DNA of 26,156 nt, taken from positions 1 through 26,156 of the forward strand of contig PMST01000487.1 of the NCBI GenBank assembly GCA_003168295.1, given 5' to 3'. The notes under the pieces were generated by a model that did no database searches, was not told the origin of the DNA, and saw only the letters and a list, made by a program, of their open reading frames with translations. Below are positions 14,389-23,247 of the stretch, piece after piece; position 1 is the first letter of the stretch, and every line of letters starts with the position of its first letter. This stretch comes from Actinomycetota bacterium. Lineage in GTDB: Bacteria; Actinomycetota; Actinomycetes; Streptosporangiales; Streptosporangiaceae. The position numbers and the translations under genes were made by a program.

Positions 14389-17045
14389 TCGTCAACGGCG
14401 TCCCCGCCGCGGAGCCGCCCGCCCCCGGCCAGTGCCTGCGCACCTACCTGCGCCAGCAGGGGTGGTTCGGGGTGAAGAAGGGCTGTGACGCAGGCGATTG
14501 CGGCGCCTGCACCGTGCACGTGGACGGTGTCCCCGTGCACAGCTGCATCTTCCCGGCGGTGCGGGCGGTCGACCACCAGGTGACCACGATCGAGGGACTC
14601 GCCGCGGACGAGGATGAGCTGCACCCAGTCCAGCAGGCGTTCCTGGACGCACAGGGGTTCCAGTGCGGCTTCTGCACCGCCGGGATGATCATGACGGTGG
14701 CTGCCCTGGACGACACGCAGCGGGCTGAGCCCGGCCGGGCGCTGAAGGGCAACCTGTGCCGCTGCACCGGCTACCAGTCCATAGCCCGGGCCTTGGCCTG
14801 CGTACCATCCGCGACTGCCGAGGCCGTGGCACCAAAGGCCGTGGCACCAGTTGGCGCCAGCTTGCCCGCGCCGGCCGGCCGCCGGGTGGTTACCGGCCGC
14901 GAGCCTTACACCCTCGACCTGGCGCTGCCCGGGCTGGCCCACATGTCGCTGGTCCGGTCGCCGCACGCGCACGCCGAGATCGAGTCGGTCGATACCAGCG
15001 CCGCGATGGCCGTACCCGGCGTGCTGGCGGTGTTCACCCATGCCGACGCCCCCGACGTGCTCTACTCCACCGCCCGGCACGAGAAGGTCGAGGACGATCC
15101 GCACGACACCGTGCTGCTCGACCGGGTGGTCCGCTTCATCGGCCAGCGCGTCGCCGCGGTGGTGGCGGAGACGCTGGCCGCGGCGCAGGCCGGTGCCGCC
15201 CTGGTCACGGTCTCCTACCGAGTGCTGTCCGCGGTATTCGACCCCGACGAGGCCATGGCCGCGGGCGCCCCGCTGCTCCACGGGGATAAGACCGCGGGCA
15301 GCGGGATCGCCCGGCCGCGGCGCAATGTCGCCGCCGAGGTGCACGGTGACATCGGCAACGTGGCCACCGGCCTGGCCCGGGCGGCGGCGGTGGTCAGCGA
15401 GAGCTTCAGTATCCACCGGGTCCAGCACGCCCACCTGGAGACGCACGCCGCCATCGGCTGGCTCGAGGGCGACCGGCTGATCCTGCGCAGCAGCACCCAG
15501 ACCCCCTTCCTGACCAGGGACGCGGTCAGCAGGCTCTTCGGCCTGCCGCCCGGCCAGGTGCGCGTCCAGGCCACCCGGGTCGGTGGGGGGTTCGGCGGCA
15601 AGCAGGAGATGCTGACCGAGGACGTAGTCGCCCTGGCCGTGCTGCGCCTGCGGCGGCCGGTGCAGCTGGAATTCACCCGCGAGGAACAGTTCGCCGCCGC
15701 CACCACCCGGCATCCGATGCGGATCGCCGTCCAGGCCGGGGCCACCGCCGACGGCACGCTGACTGCGTTGGCCATCCAGACCGTGGCGAACACCGGCGCC
15801 TACGGGAACCACAGCGGCGGCGTGCTGATGCACAGCTGCGGCGAGGCCCTGGCCCTGTACCGATGCCCGAACAAGAAGGTGGATGGCTGGTCGGTGTACA
15901 CCAACACCGTGCCTGCCGGGGCGTTCCGCGGCTACGGGCTGTCTCAGTCGGCCTTCGCCGTGGAGTCCGCGCTCGATGAGCTGGCCAGGAAGCTAGGCCT
16001 GGACCTGGTCGAGTTCCGCCGCCGCAACGTCATCCGGCCCGGTGACCCGCTGATCTCGGTCAGTGAGGAGCCCGAGGACGTCGAGGTCGCCAGTTACGGG
16101 CTACCCGAGTGCCTGGACCTGGTGGCGGAGGCGCTGGCCAGCGGCCGCGGGGAAGCACCGCCGCCAGAACCCGGCTGGCTGACCGGCACCGGGATGGCGG
16201 TGACGATGCTCGACACCGTGCCGCCCGGCGGCCACTACTCGCACGCCCGCATCGCCGAACGGCCTGGCGGCGGCTACACGCTCTGGGTCGGGACGCCCGA
16301 GTTCGGCAACGGCACCTCCACCGTGCACCGGCAGCTGGCCGCCCAGGCGCTGGGCACCGAAGTGGACCAGATCGAGCTGCGACAGTCCGACACCGACCTG
16401 GTCCGGCACGACACCGGCGCCTACGGCTCGACCGGCACGGTGGTGGCCGGCCTGGCCACCCTGCGCGCCGCGCAGAAACTGGCGGACCTGCGCACCGCGC
16501 AGCCGCTGGCCGACGAGCGCGCCGCGGACCCGGCACACGCGAGAAAGCTGCTGGAAGCCGAGGCGACCAGCGACGGCACGCCCCGGTCGGTCTCGTTCAA
16601 CGTCCAGGGTTTCCGGGTGGCCGTCCGGCCCGCGACCGGGGAGGTCCGGATCCTGCAGAGCGTGCAGGCGGCCGACGCGGGCACCGTCATCAATCCCGGG
16701 CAGTGCCGGGGCCAGGTCGAGGGGGGATTGGCGCAGGCGCTGGGCGCCGCGCTGTACGAGCACGTGGATATCGACGCAGCCGGCCGGGTCAGTACCCGCA
16801 CCTTCCGCCAGTACCACTTGCCGCAGTTCGCCGACGTCCCGCCGACCGAGGTGCACTTCGCGGCGTCGCAGGACCCGCGCGGGCCGCTCGGCGCCAAGCC
16901 GATGAGCGAGGCGCCGTTCAACCCGGTCGCTCCGGCGCTGGCGAACGCGGTCCGGGACGCGACCGGACGCCGGCTGACCGACCTGCCGTTCACCCGCGAC
17001 CGCGTATTCGCCGCGCTGAATAAGAATTCCGACATAAAGCTATAA
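14385..17045 (+). CDS. Xanthine dehydrogenase-family [2Fe-2S]-molybdopterin fusion subunit
   Basis: The 886-residue protein joins the small and large subunits of a molybdenum hydroxylase. Residues 1-150 are the ferredoxin-like part, with plant-type cluster ligands C34, C39, C42, C54 and second-cluster ligands C94, C97, C125, C127 (CRCTGY). An Ala/Pro/Val linker (about 142-165) leads to the molybdopterin domains: LVRSPHAHAEIESVD, QTPFLTRD, RVGGGFGGKQEM, GAFRGYGLSQ and, near the end, GAKPMSEAPFNPVAPAL, where Glu stands near the usual catalytic position. The domain order differs from eukaryotic enzymes because FAD is encoded separately upstream. Probable reaction: hypoxanthine or xanthine to urate. 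Another heterocycle is possible. No XdhC-type maturation factor is in the window. Confidence 0.93.
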   Translation: MIVNGVPAAEPPAPGQCLRTYLRQQGWFGVKKGCDAGDCGACTVHVDGVPVHSCIFPAVRAVDHQVTTIEGLAADEDELHPVQQAFLDAQGFQCGFCTAGMIMTVAALDDTQRAEPGRALKGNLCRCTGYQSIARALACVPSATAEAVAPKAVAPVGASLPAPAGRRVVTGREPYTLDLALPGLAHMSLVRSPHAHAEIESVDTSAAMAVPGVLAVFTHADAPDVLYSTARHEKVEDDPHDTVLLDRVVRFIGQRVAAVVAETLAAAQAGAALVTVSYRVLSAVFDPDEAMAAGAPLLHGDKTAGSGIARPRRNVAAEVHGDIGNVATGLARAAAVVSESFSIHRVQHAHLETHAAIGWLEGDRLILRSSTQTPFLTRDAVSRLFGLPPGQVRVQATRVGGGFGGKQEMLTEDVVALAVLRLRRPVQLEFTREEQFAAATTRHPMRIAVQAGATADGTLTALAIQTVANTGAYGNHSGGVLMHSCGEALALYRCPNKKVDGWSVYTNTVPAGAFRGYGLSQSAFAVESALDELARKLGLDLVEFRRRNVIRPGDPLISVSEEPEDVEVASYGLPECLDLVAEALASGRGEAPPPEPGWLTGTGMAVTMLDTVPPGGHYSHARIAERPGGGYTLWVGTPEFGNGTSTVHRQLAAQALGTEVDQIELRQSDTDLVRHDTGAYGSTGTVVAGLATLRAAQKLADLRTAQPLADERAADPAHARKLLEAEATSDGTPRSVSFNVQGFRVAVRPATGEVRILQSVQAADAGTVINPGQCRGQVEGGLAQALGAALYEHVDIDAAGRVSTRTFRQYHLPQFADVPPTEVHFAASQDPRGPLGAKPMSEAPFNPVAPALANAVRDATGRRLTDLPFTRDRVFAALNKNSDIKL

Positions 17046-17129
17046 CTCACCGGACCTCTCGGTGTAACCCCTGGTTGTCACGCTGCCAGTAAGCGCGGCC
17101 TGCACAAGCCCCGGCAGCAAGCCCCCGGC

Positions 17130-18022
17130 AACGGAACGAGGCGGTTATGGTCACCCTCGGCGGTAACCGGTACGGCAAGGCCGAGGTACGCGTGGTGCAC
17201 GTGAGCCGAGCCGCCGGAGCCGACGGAACTGATCTGGTCCGCGACTGGAACGTCTCGTCCAGCCTGTCCGGAGACCTCACCGCCACCCACCTGACCGGCG
17301 ATAACTCCAATGTGCTGGCCACCGACACGCAGAAGAACACTGTGTACGCGATGGCCAAGAAGCTCGGCGGGATCGAGCCCGAGGCGTTCGCGCTCGAGCT
17401 GGCCGCGCACTACACCGGCAGCGCCGAAGCCATCTCGCGGGCGCGCATCGCGATCCAGGAGTACCCCTGGATCCCGGTCTCCGGCACCGGTCACTCGTTC
17501 ACCCGGTCCGGGCAGTACACCAGGACCGTGACCGTGATCGACGACGCCGGGCTGGGCCGCAGCGTGGTCGGCGGCGTCGGTGACCTCATCGTCCTGAACA
17601 CCACCGGCTCGCAGTTCTGGGGTTTTCCGCGCGATGAGTACACCACGCTCGAAGACGCCTACGACCGGATGCTCGCCACCGTGGTCAGCGCGCAGTGGCG
17701 GTTCCGCGAGACCAACGTCGACTGGGGCGCCGCCTTCCCGGGCGCCCTGGACGCGCTGATCGGCGCCTTCGCCCAGACCGAGAGCTATTCGCTGCAGCAG
17801 ACCCTGTTCGCGATGGGCAGCGCGATCCTCGCCGCCGTGCCGCAGGTCTGCGAAGTACGGCTGGCGCTGCCGAACAAGCATCACTTCGTCGTAGACCTGA
17901 GCCCGTTCGGCATGGCGAACGAGAACGAGGTCTACTACGCGGCCGACCGACCGTACGGGCTCATCGAGGGAACGGTGCTCGCCGACGACGCACCAGACGC
18001 CGGGATCGCCTGGTCCTGAGCG
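17130..18022 (+). repeat. Direct repeat, copy 1 (urate oxidase gene with leader)
   Basis: It pairs with 19623-20516. Homology begins in the leader with the identical 12 bases AACGGAACGAGG, covers the whole 873-base gene, and stops four bases after the shared TGA context (TGAGCG). Confidence 0.9.
17147..18019 (+). CDS. pucL: Urate oxidase (cofactor-independent uricase), copy 1
   Basis: The 290-residue enzyme oxidises urate with O2 to 5-hydroxyisourate and H2O2. It has the two tandem T-fold domains of uricase and the catalytic set: K11 (YGKAEVRV), T59-D60 (TDTQKNTVY) and His in NKHHF (243-247), plus the Q/N region FAQTESYSLQQTL. GHSFTRSGQYTRTV and GFPRDEYTTL are also characteristic. GAGG lies 5 bases before the ATG. 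It follows the molybdenum hydroxylase by 101 bases, so it may have its own promoter, though none is convincing. It is about 88% identical in protein to the second copy (about 36 differences by eye), and both look intact. Confidence 0.97.
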   Translation: MVTLGGNRYGKAEVRVVHVSRAAGADGTDLVRDWNVSSSLSGDLTATHLTGDNSNVLATDTQKNTVYAMAKKLGGIEPEAFALELAAHYTGSAEAISRARIAIQEYPWIPVSGTGHSFTRSGQYTRTVTVIDDAGLGRSVVGGVGDLIVLNTTGSQFWGFPRDEYTTLEDAYDRMLATVVSAQWRFRETNVDWGAAFPGALDALIGAFAQTESYSLQQTLFAMGSAILAAVPQVCEVRLALPNKHHFVVDLSPFGMANENEVYYAADRPYGLIEGTVLADDAPDAGIAWS

Positions 18023-18054
18023 GTTCGCCAGCACACCAACCCAGGGGAGGACGC

Positions 18055-19562
18055 ATGTCAGAAGCTGCCACCATGGAGCTCGCGCCGGGCGAGAAACCGG
18101 CGAAACATCCGGTGGACCAGGTACCGCCGCCGGGACGGCTGCTGATCCTCGGCCTGCAGCACCTGTTCATCATGTACGCCGGCGCGGTCGCGGTGCCGCT
18201 CATCGTCGGTCCCGCGGTCGGCCTGGACTCCTCCGACATCGCCCTGCTCGTCAGCGCCGACCTGCTGGTCTCCGGTATCGCCTCGGTACTACAGTCCGTC
18301 GGCATCTCCAAGATCATCGGCGTCCGGATGCCGGTGGTGGCCGGGGCGACCTTCACCGTGCTGAATCCGATGATCATCATCGCCAACTCCTACGGCGGGC
18401 GGAGCGGCCTGGCCGTCGTCTACGGGGCGCTGCTGTGCTCCGGGGTATTCGGGCTGATCATCGCCAAGCCGTTCTCCATGGTGCTGAGATTCTTCCCGCC
18501 GCTGGTCACCGGCACGGTCATCGCCATGATCGGGCTCTCGCTGATCGGCGCCGACATCGGCCTGATCGCGGGCAACAAGTTCAGCAACTTCGTCGCCGCC
18601 GTCCCCGTCACGACCACGGTGAACGGGAAAACCTACGCCGAGTACAGCACCGCGACCGGCTCGGTGGTCACGACCATGAACACCGACTCGGGCCAGATCT
18701 CGCACATCCTGCTGGCCGCCGCCGTCATCTTGCTGATCATCCTCATCACCCGGATGTTCTCCGGGTTCATCGGCCAGACCGCCGTGCTGATCTCGATCAT
18801 TATCGGCTGCTTCATCGCCTGGCCGATGGGCCTGATGAAGTTCGCCGGCGTCGGATCGGCCAAATGGTTCGGCATCTCCCCGCCGTTCCACTTCGGCCAT
18901 CCTAAGTTCGAGGCCGCGGCCATCATCTCCATGTGCATCGTGGTGCTGGTGACCTACACCGAGTCGACCGCGGACATGCTGGCCGTGTCCGAGATGGTGG
19001 ACAAGAAACTGTCGCCCAGCGACCTGGCCCGCGGGCTGGCCACCGACGGCCTGTCCGCCCTGCTGGCCGGCTTCATGAACTCCTTCCCCGACACCGCCTA
19101 CGCCGAGAACGTCGGCCTGATCGCGATGACGCGGGTCCGCAGCCGGCCCTGATCATCCTCGGGCTGGTGCCGAAGGTCGGCGCGGTGGTCGCCGACCTGC
19201 CCGCCCCCGTCATCGGCGGCGCGGCCACGGTCATGTTCGCGCTGGTGACCGCGATCGGTATCAAGACGCTGAACAAGACATCCTTCGACGGCAATCACAA
19301 CCTCCTGATCGTCGCCGTGGCGCTGTCCTTAGGGCTGATCCCGGTCATCCAGCCCAGCTTCTACATGCACTTCCCGCAGAACTTCCAGGTCATCTTCGGT
19401 TCCAGCATCACCTCGACGGTGATCGTGGTCTTCGTGCTCAACCTGGTGTTCAACCACTGGCACCTGTTCCCGCGCGAACGCGAAGGCGTCGTGGAAACGG
19501 CCCTGGACCACGGCGCGGTCGCTCTGCCAGACGAGCCGGTCGCCCTCCAAGACGGACACTGA
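18055..19562 (+). pseudogene. NCS2-family purine (xanthine/urate) permease, disrupted by a frame change
   Basis: The gene begins at the ATG at 18055 after GGGGAGG and encodes an NCS2 nucleobase-cation symporter. GLQHLFIMYAGAVAVPLIVG is TM1, GATFTVLNPM is in TM3, TGTVIAMIGLSLIGADIGL follows, then FEAAAIISMCIVVLVTYTESTADMLA and NSFPDTAYAENVGLIAMTRV. That frame stops at 19152. The rest of the family (LIILGLVPKVG, LPAPVIGGAATVMFA) continues in another frame from about 19146 to 19562. By comparison with family members recalled from memory, about 8-9 residues are also missing at the junction, pointing to a deletion near 26 bases. The two parts together would be about 500 residues, the normal size. 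Either a true pseudogene or an assembly error. Confidence 0.85.
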
Positions 19563-19622
19563 CTCAAGGACAAGCCCTCACTCTGGCCGCGACCGCGGTT
19601 AGGCTGTCCACCGGGCAGCTGA

Positions 19623-20516
19623 AACGGAACGAGGGCGGTCATGGTCCGGCTTGGCGCTAACCAGTACGGCAAGGCTGAGGTACGAGTGGTTCACGTCAGC
19701 CGGGGGGCCGGGCCAGAAGGCAGCGACCTGGTCCGGGACTGGAACGTCTCCAGCAGCTTGTCCGGCGACCTCGCCGCCGCCCACCTGACCGGGGACAACT
19801 CCCGGGTACTGCCCACCGACACACAGAAGAACACCGTGTATGGGTTGGCCAAGAAGCTCGGCGGGATCGAGCCGGAGGCGTTCGCGCTCGAGCTGGCCGC
19901 GCACTACACCGGCGGCCAGGAGGCCATCTCGCGGGCGCGCATCACGATCCAGGAGTACCCCTGGATCCGGGTCTCGGGTACCGGTCACTCGTTCACGCGG
20001 TCCGGGCAGTACACCAGGACCGTCACCGTGATCGACGACGCCGGGCTGGGCCGCAGCGTGGTCGGCGGCGTCGGTGACCTCATCGTCCTGAACACCGCCG
20101 GCTCGCAGTTCTGGGGCTTTGCCCGCGATGAGTACACCACGCTCGAAGACGCCTATGACCGGATGCTGGCCACCGTGGTCAGCGCGCGATGGCGGTTCCG
20201 GCAGCCGGACGCCGACTGGGGCGCCGCCTTCCAGGCGGCCAAGGCGGCCCTGATCGAGGCCTTCGCCCAGACCGAGAGCTATTCGCTGCAGCAGACCCTG
20301 TACGCGATGGGCAGCGCGATCGTGACCGCGGTCCCGCAGATCTGCGAGGTCCGGCTCGCGCTGCCCAACAAGCATCACTTCCTCGTTGACCTGGCCCCGT
20401 TCGGGCTGGCCAACGAGAACGAGGTCTACTACGCGGCCGACCGGCCGTACGGGCTCATCGAAGGGACGGTACTCGCCGACGACGCACCTGATGCCGGGAT
20501 CGCCTGGTCCTGAGCG
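19623..20516 (+). repeat. Direct repeat, copy 2 (urate oxidase gene with leader)
   Basis: Partner of 17130-18022, offset by about 2,494 bases. Divergence is patchy: near residues 140-165 of the protein an uninterrupted 72-base run is identical, including silent sites, whereas residues 183-206 differ at many positions. Confidence 0.9.
19641..20513 (+). CDS. pucL: Urate oxidase (cofactor-independent uricase), copy 2
   Basis: This second 290-residue uricase has exactly the same length as copy 1 and keeps every catalytic feature: YGKAEVRV, TDTQKNTVY, GHSFTRSGQYTRTV and NKHHF. Substitutions cluster at surface-like positions (residues 22-28, 45-58, 183-206), so both copies are probably active, perhaps with different expression or stability. 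GAGGG lies 5-6 bases before the ATG in a leader shared with copy 1. It follows the broken permease by 78 bases, enough for its own promoter. It is the last recognisable gene of the purine cluster; the convergent histidine kinase gene ends 82 bases downstream. Confidence 0.97.
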   Translation: MVRLGANQYGKAEVRVVHVSRGAGPEGSDLVRDWNVSSSLSGDLAAAHLTGDNSRVLPTDTQKNTVYGLAKKLGGIEPEAFALELAAHYTGGQEAISRARITIQEYPWIRVSGTGHSFTRSGQYTRTVTVIDDAGLGRSVVGGVGDLIVLNTAGSQFWGFARDEYTTLEDAYDRMLATVVSARWRFRQPDADWGAAFQAAKAALIEAFAQTESYSLQQTLYAMGSAIVTAVPQICEVRLALPNKHHFLVDLAPFGLANENEVYYAADRPYGLIEGTVLADDAPDAGIAWS

Positions 20517-20595
20517 CAGATCATCAAGAGGAGACCCGGAAGGACCGCGGCAGATGAGCGCTGGCACAGGACCGGTCAGCACGTCCGGCACAGGT

Positions 20596-22275
20596 TCAGA
20601 CCGCGGTGACCTGAGGCTGATCGGCCGGTTCGCGCAGCAGCGGCAAGAGGATGGCGAACCTGGTCATCCCCGGCCGGCTGGTCACCGAGATGCAGCCTGC
20701 GTGCGCGGCCACGACGGCGTCCACGATGGCCAGGCCGAGGCCGGTGCTCTTGCCGGAGGCGCTTGAGTCTCGCGCGCGTGAGGTGTCGGCCCGGGTGAAG
20801 CGCTCGAACAGCTCAGGAAGCAATTCGGGCGGGATGCCGGGACCGTCGTCGGTAATGCTCAGCTCGACCCGCGGGCCCGGCGGCAGCACGCCGCGCTGGA
20901 CCGAACCCGTTTCCCGGGAGTCCCCGGGCAGCGGCGGATCGGCGGTGAGGGCGACGCTCACGGTGGAGCCCGGCGGAGTGTGCTTGCCCGCGTTGCTGAG
21001 CAGGTTGGCCAGGACCTGATGCAGCCGGTGCTCGTCGCCGTTCACCACGATCGGCTCGTCGGGAAGATCCAGCCGCCAGCGATGGTCGCTGCGCGCCACC
21101 CGCGCGTCGCTTGTCGTCTCGATGGCCAGCCTGGACAGGTCGACGGGCTCGCGCTCGAGCGGGCGCCCGGCGTCCAGGCGCGCCAGCAGCAGCAGGTCAT
21201 CCACGAGCACGCCCATCCGCACCGACTCGGACTGCACCCTCCTGAGTGCGTGCGTCACCTCTTCCGGCACGGGTCCCGGATGCCGCAGCGCCAGCTCGGC
21301 GTAGCCGCGGATCGCGGACAGGGGCGTGCGCAGCTCGTGGCTCGCGTCGGCCGCGAACCGGCGCAGCCGGGCCTCGCTCGCGGCGCGGCGGCCTAGCGCC
21401 TTCTCGACGTGGAAGAGCATCCGGTTGAAGGCGGCGCCGACCCGGCCCACCTCGGTGCGCGGGTCGCTGTCGGGCACCCCGGCCGGCAGCGTGACCTCAC
21501 CGGAATCCAGCGGCAGCTCGGTCACCCTGGTCGCGGTGGCGGCGACCCGGTGCAGCGGCCGCAGTGAGAGCTGTACCAGCCCGGCGCCCAGGACGACGGC
21601 GAGCAGCAGGACGCCCGCGAACACCCCGTGCTCGGTGTTCTCGACGCGAGCAAGGGTGCCGTCGACCGTGCTCAGCGGCAGCCCGGTGACCAGATCGGTG
21701 CCGTGCGCCGGGCCAGGGATCTTGGTGAGCAGGTACTCACCGCCAAGCGACGACAGCGTGACTTCGTGGGTCGTGGCGGGCGGCCTGGACGGCACGACGC
21801 CACCCGGTCCAGGCGGGCTATCGGCGCCAGATGAACCAGGCGGGTTCTGGTCGGTCGCCGCACTCAGGGCCACCAGCGTGGCCGTGTCCGTGGCGGAGAG
21901 CGGACACGCCTCCTTCACGGTTTTCTTGTATGCCGCCCAGTTCCCGGTCAGCAGCACCTCGAACGTCCCGGGTGCCTGCCCCTGTCCGCTGCACGCAGAG
22001 TAACCATCTGGATCATCCTGGTAGGCGTCGGTGTGGTCCCCGTCCTGGGACTGGACGCAGGTGAACCAGGTCTGGGTCGCGGACTGCAGTTGCTGGTCAA
22101 GCGAAGACATCAGCGAATTACTGAGCGAGTTCGCGGTGACGACGCTGACGGCGGCGCCGGCCAGCGCGAACAGCACGACGAGACCGATGATGAGCTTGCC
22201 GCTGATCGTGCGCCAGGACAGCAGGGCGGCTAGCCGCGCCCGCCGGCCCGGCCGCTGCGCCCGCGGGGCCGCCAT
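20596..22275 (-). CDS. HAMP-domain sensor histidine kinase
   Basis: The 559-residue membrane kinase has a basic N terminus, a first membrane helix (LIIGLVVLFALAGAAVSVV), and an extracellular region of about 190 residues with three cysteines and a Pro/Gly/Ser-rich stretch. A second helix (GVLLLAVVLGAGLVQLSL) and a HAMP linker (LRPLHRVAATATRV) follow. The HisKA phosphoacceptor is H313 in SHELRTPLSAIRGYAEL; the ATPase domain has NLLSNAGKHTP, DDGPGIP and STGLGLAIV. It autophosphorylates and passes phosphate to the upstream-encoded regulator. The start is the ATG at 22275, which shares one base with the regulator's TAA (TAATG). The signal is unknown. A longer in-frame extension upstream only duplicates regulator sequence. 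Confidence 0.95.
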   Translation of the reverse strand: MAAPRAQRPGRRARLAALLSWRTISGKLIIGLVVLFALAGAAVSVVTANSLSNSLMSSLDQQLQSATQTWFTCVQSQDGDHTDAYQDDPDGYSACSGQGQAPGTFEVLLTGNWAAYKKTVKEACPLSATDTATLVALSAATDQNPPGSSGADSPPGPGGVVPSRPPATTHEVTLSSLGGEYLLTKIPGPAHGTDLVTGLPLSTVDGTLARVENTEHGVFAGVLLLAVVLGAGLVQLSLRPLHRVAATATRVTELPLDSGEVTLPAGVPDSDPRTEVGRVGAAFNRMLFHVEKALGRRAASEARLRRFAADASHELRTPLSAIRGYAELALRHPGPVPEEVTHALRRVQSESVRMGVLVDDLLLLARLDAGRPLEREPVDLSRLAIETTSDARVARSDHRWRLDLPDEPIVVNGDEHRLHQVLANLLSNAGKHTPPGSTVSVALTADPPLPGDSRETGSVQRGVLPPGPRVELSITDDGPGIPPELLPELFERFTRADTSRARDSSASGKSTGLGLAIVDAVVAAHAGCISVTSRPGMTRFAILLPLLREPADQPQVTAV

Positions 22276-23051
22276 TAGCCAGCTGGTTTCAGCACGTAGC
22301 CGACACCACGGACGGTATGGATGAGCGGCACCCGGCCCGCGTCGATCTTCTTGCGCAGGTAGCTGATGTACAGCTCGACGACATGCGCCTGGCCGCCGAA
22401 GTCGTAGTTCCACACCCGGTCCAGGATCTGCGCCTTGGACAGCACCCGCCGGGGATTGCGCATGAGGAACCTGAGCAGCTCGAATTCGGTCGCGGTCAGG
22501 TCGATCAGCTCACCGTCCCTGCGGACCTCGCGCGCGTCCTCGTCCATCGTCAGGTCGCCGACGGCCAGCGATCCCTCGGTGTGCGCGCGGGTCAGGTTGG
22601 CCCGGCGCAGCAGCCCGCGCAGCCGGGCCAGGACCTCCTCCAGGCTGAACGGCTTGGTCACGTAGTCGTCGCCGCCGGCGGTGATGCCCGCTATCCGGTC
22701 CTCCACCGCGTCCCGCGCGGTCAGGAACAGCACGCACACCTGCGGTATCTCGACCCGGAGCCGGCGCATGACCTCTATACCGCTGAAGTCGGGGAGCATG
22801 ACGTCCAGCACCACGGCGTCGGGGCGGAACTCGCGCGCGGTCCGGACCGCGTCGGCCCCGTTACCCGCGGTCTTTACCGTCCAGCCCTCGTACCGCAGCA
22901 CGCTGGCCAGCAACTCGGCCAGGCTCGGCTCGTCGTCGACCACGAGCACCCGCGCCGGGGCCCCGTCCTCCCGCTCAATGCCAGGTGCCGACAATCCCGG
23001 CCCGGGGGATCCCGGGTCCGGGCTGTAGTTATCCATGTTCCTCAGGCTCAC
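22275..23051 (-). CDS. OmpR-family response regulator
   Basis: The 258-residue regulator has a receiver domain (residues 34-150) with the acidic pair D39-D40, phosphoacceptor D83 (VVLDVMLPDFSG), T111 and K133 (TKPFSLEE). A winged-helix DNA-binding domain follows, with VRRDGELIDLTATEFELLRFL and a C-terminal wing HTVRGVGYVLKP. The first 33 residues are an unusual Pro/Gly/Ser-rich leader. The given start is GTG at 23051; an ATG at 23036 preceded by TGAGG is equally possible and loses only five residues. It is the first gene of a two-component pair with the kinase. Its regulon is not visible, though direct repeats about 100 bases upstream may be an autoregulatory site. Confidence 0.95.
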   Translation of the reverse strand: MSLRNMDNYSPDPGSPGPGLSAPGIEREDGAPARVLVVDDEPSLAELLASVLRYEGWTVKTAGNGADAVRTAREFRPDAVVLDVMLPDFSGIEVMRRLRVEIPQVCVLFLTARDAVEDRIAGITAGGDDYVTKPFSLEEVLARLRGLLRRANLTRAHTEGSLAVGDLTMDEDAREVRRDGELIDLTATEFELLRFLMRNPRRVLSKAQILDRVWNYDFGGQAHVVELYISYLRKKIDAGRVPLIHTVRGVGYVLKPAG

Positions 23052-23143
23052 TCGTCATGATCAGATCTGTGCCTAGTATGCCCGCGAGGCACGGGTCCTT
23101 TGTCCAAATTCTCACCTAGTGCGAACTCCCTAGGCCTCCCATC

Positions 23144-23160
23144 TCATGCGAATCATGCGA
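23144..23160. promoter_or_regulatory. Tandem direct repeats upstream of the response regulator, possible OmpR-type site
   Basis: TCATGCGA occurs at 23144-23151 and again at 23153-23160 with a 9-base period, about 95-110 bases before the regulator start. OmpR-family proteins usually bind tandem direct repeats, but their spacing is more often 10-11 bases, so this is only suggestive. Confidence 0.3.
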
Positions 23161-23247
23161 CCGGCAGGTCAGAACCCGCTATGAGTACCCTCTGAGATCG
23201 CCACGAACCTGGCTGGCCCGCACCAACCCTGGGGAGCACCTGAAGGA

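Noticed and set aside
14298..15833. Minus-strand 511-codon open frame opposite the molybdenum hydroxylase
   Set aside because: Composition is that of an antisense shadow (Gly, Arg, His, Gln-rich) and the opposite strand carries clear cluster-binding and Mo motifs.
17048..17064. Small hairpin between the molybdenum hydroxylase and uricase copy 1 as terminator
   Set aside because: The stem is only five base pairs with no T-run; too weak to call.
19140..19155. Programmed -1 frameshifting to join the two permease frames
   Set aside because: The site lacks a heptameric slippery sequence, and residues expected in the family are missing as well, which points to a deletion.
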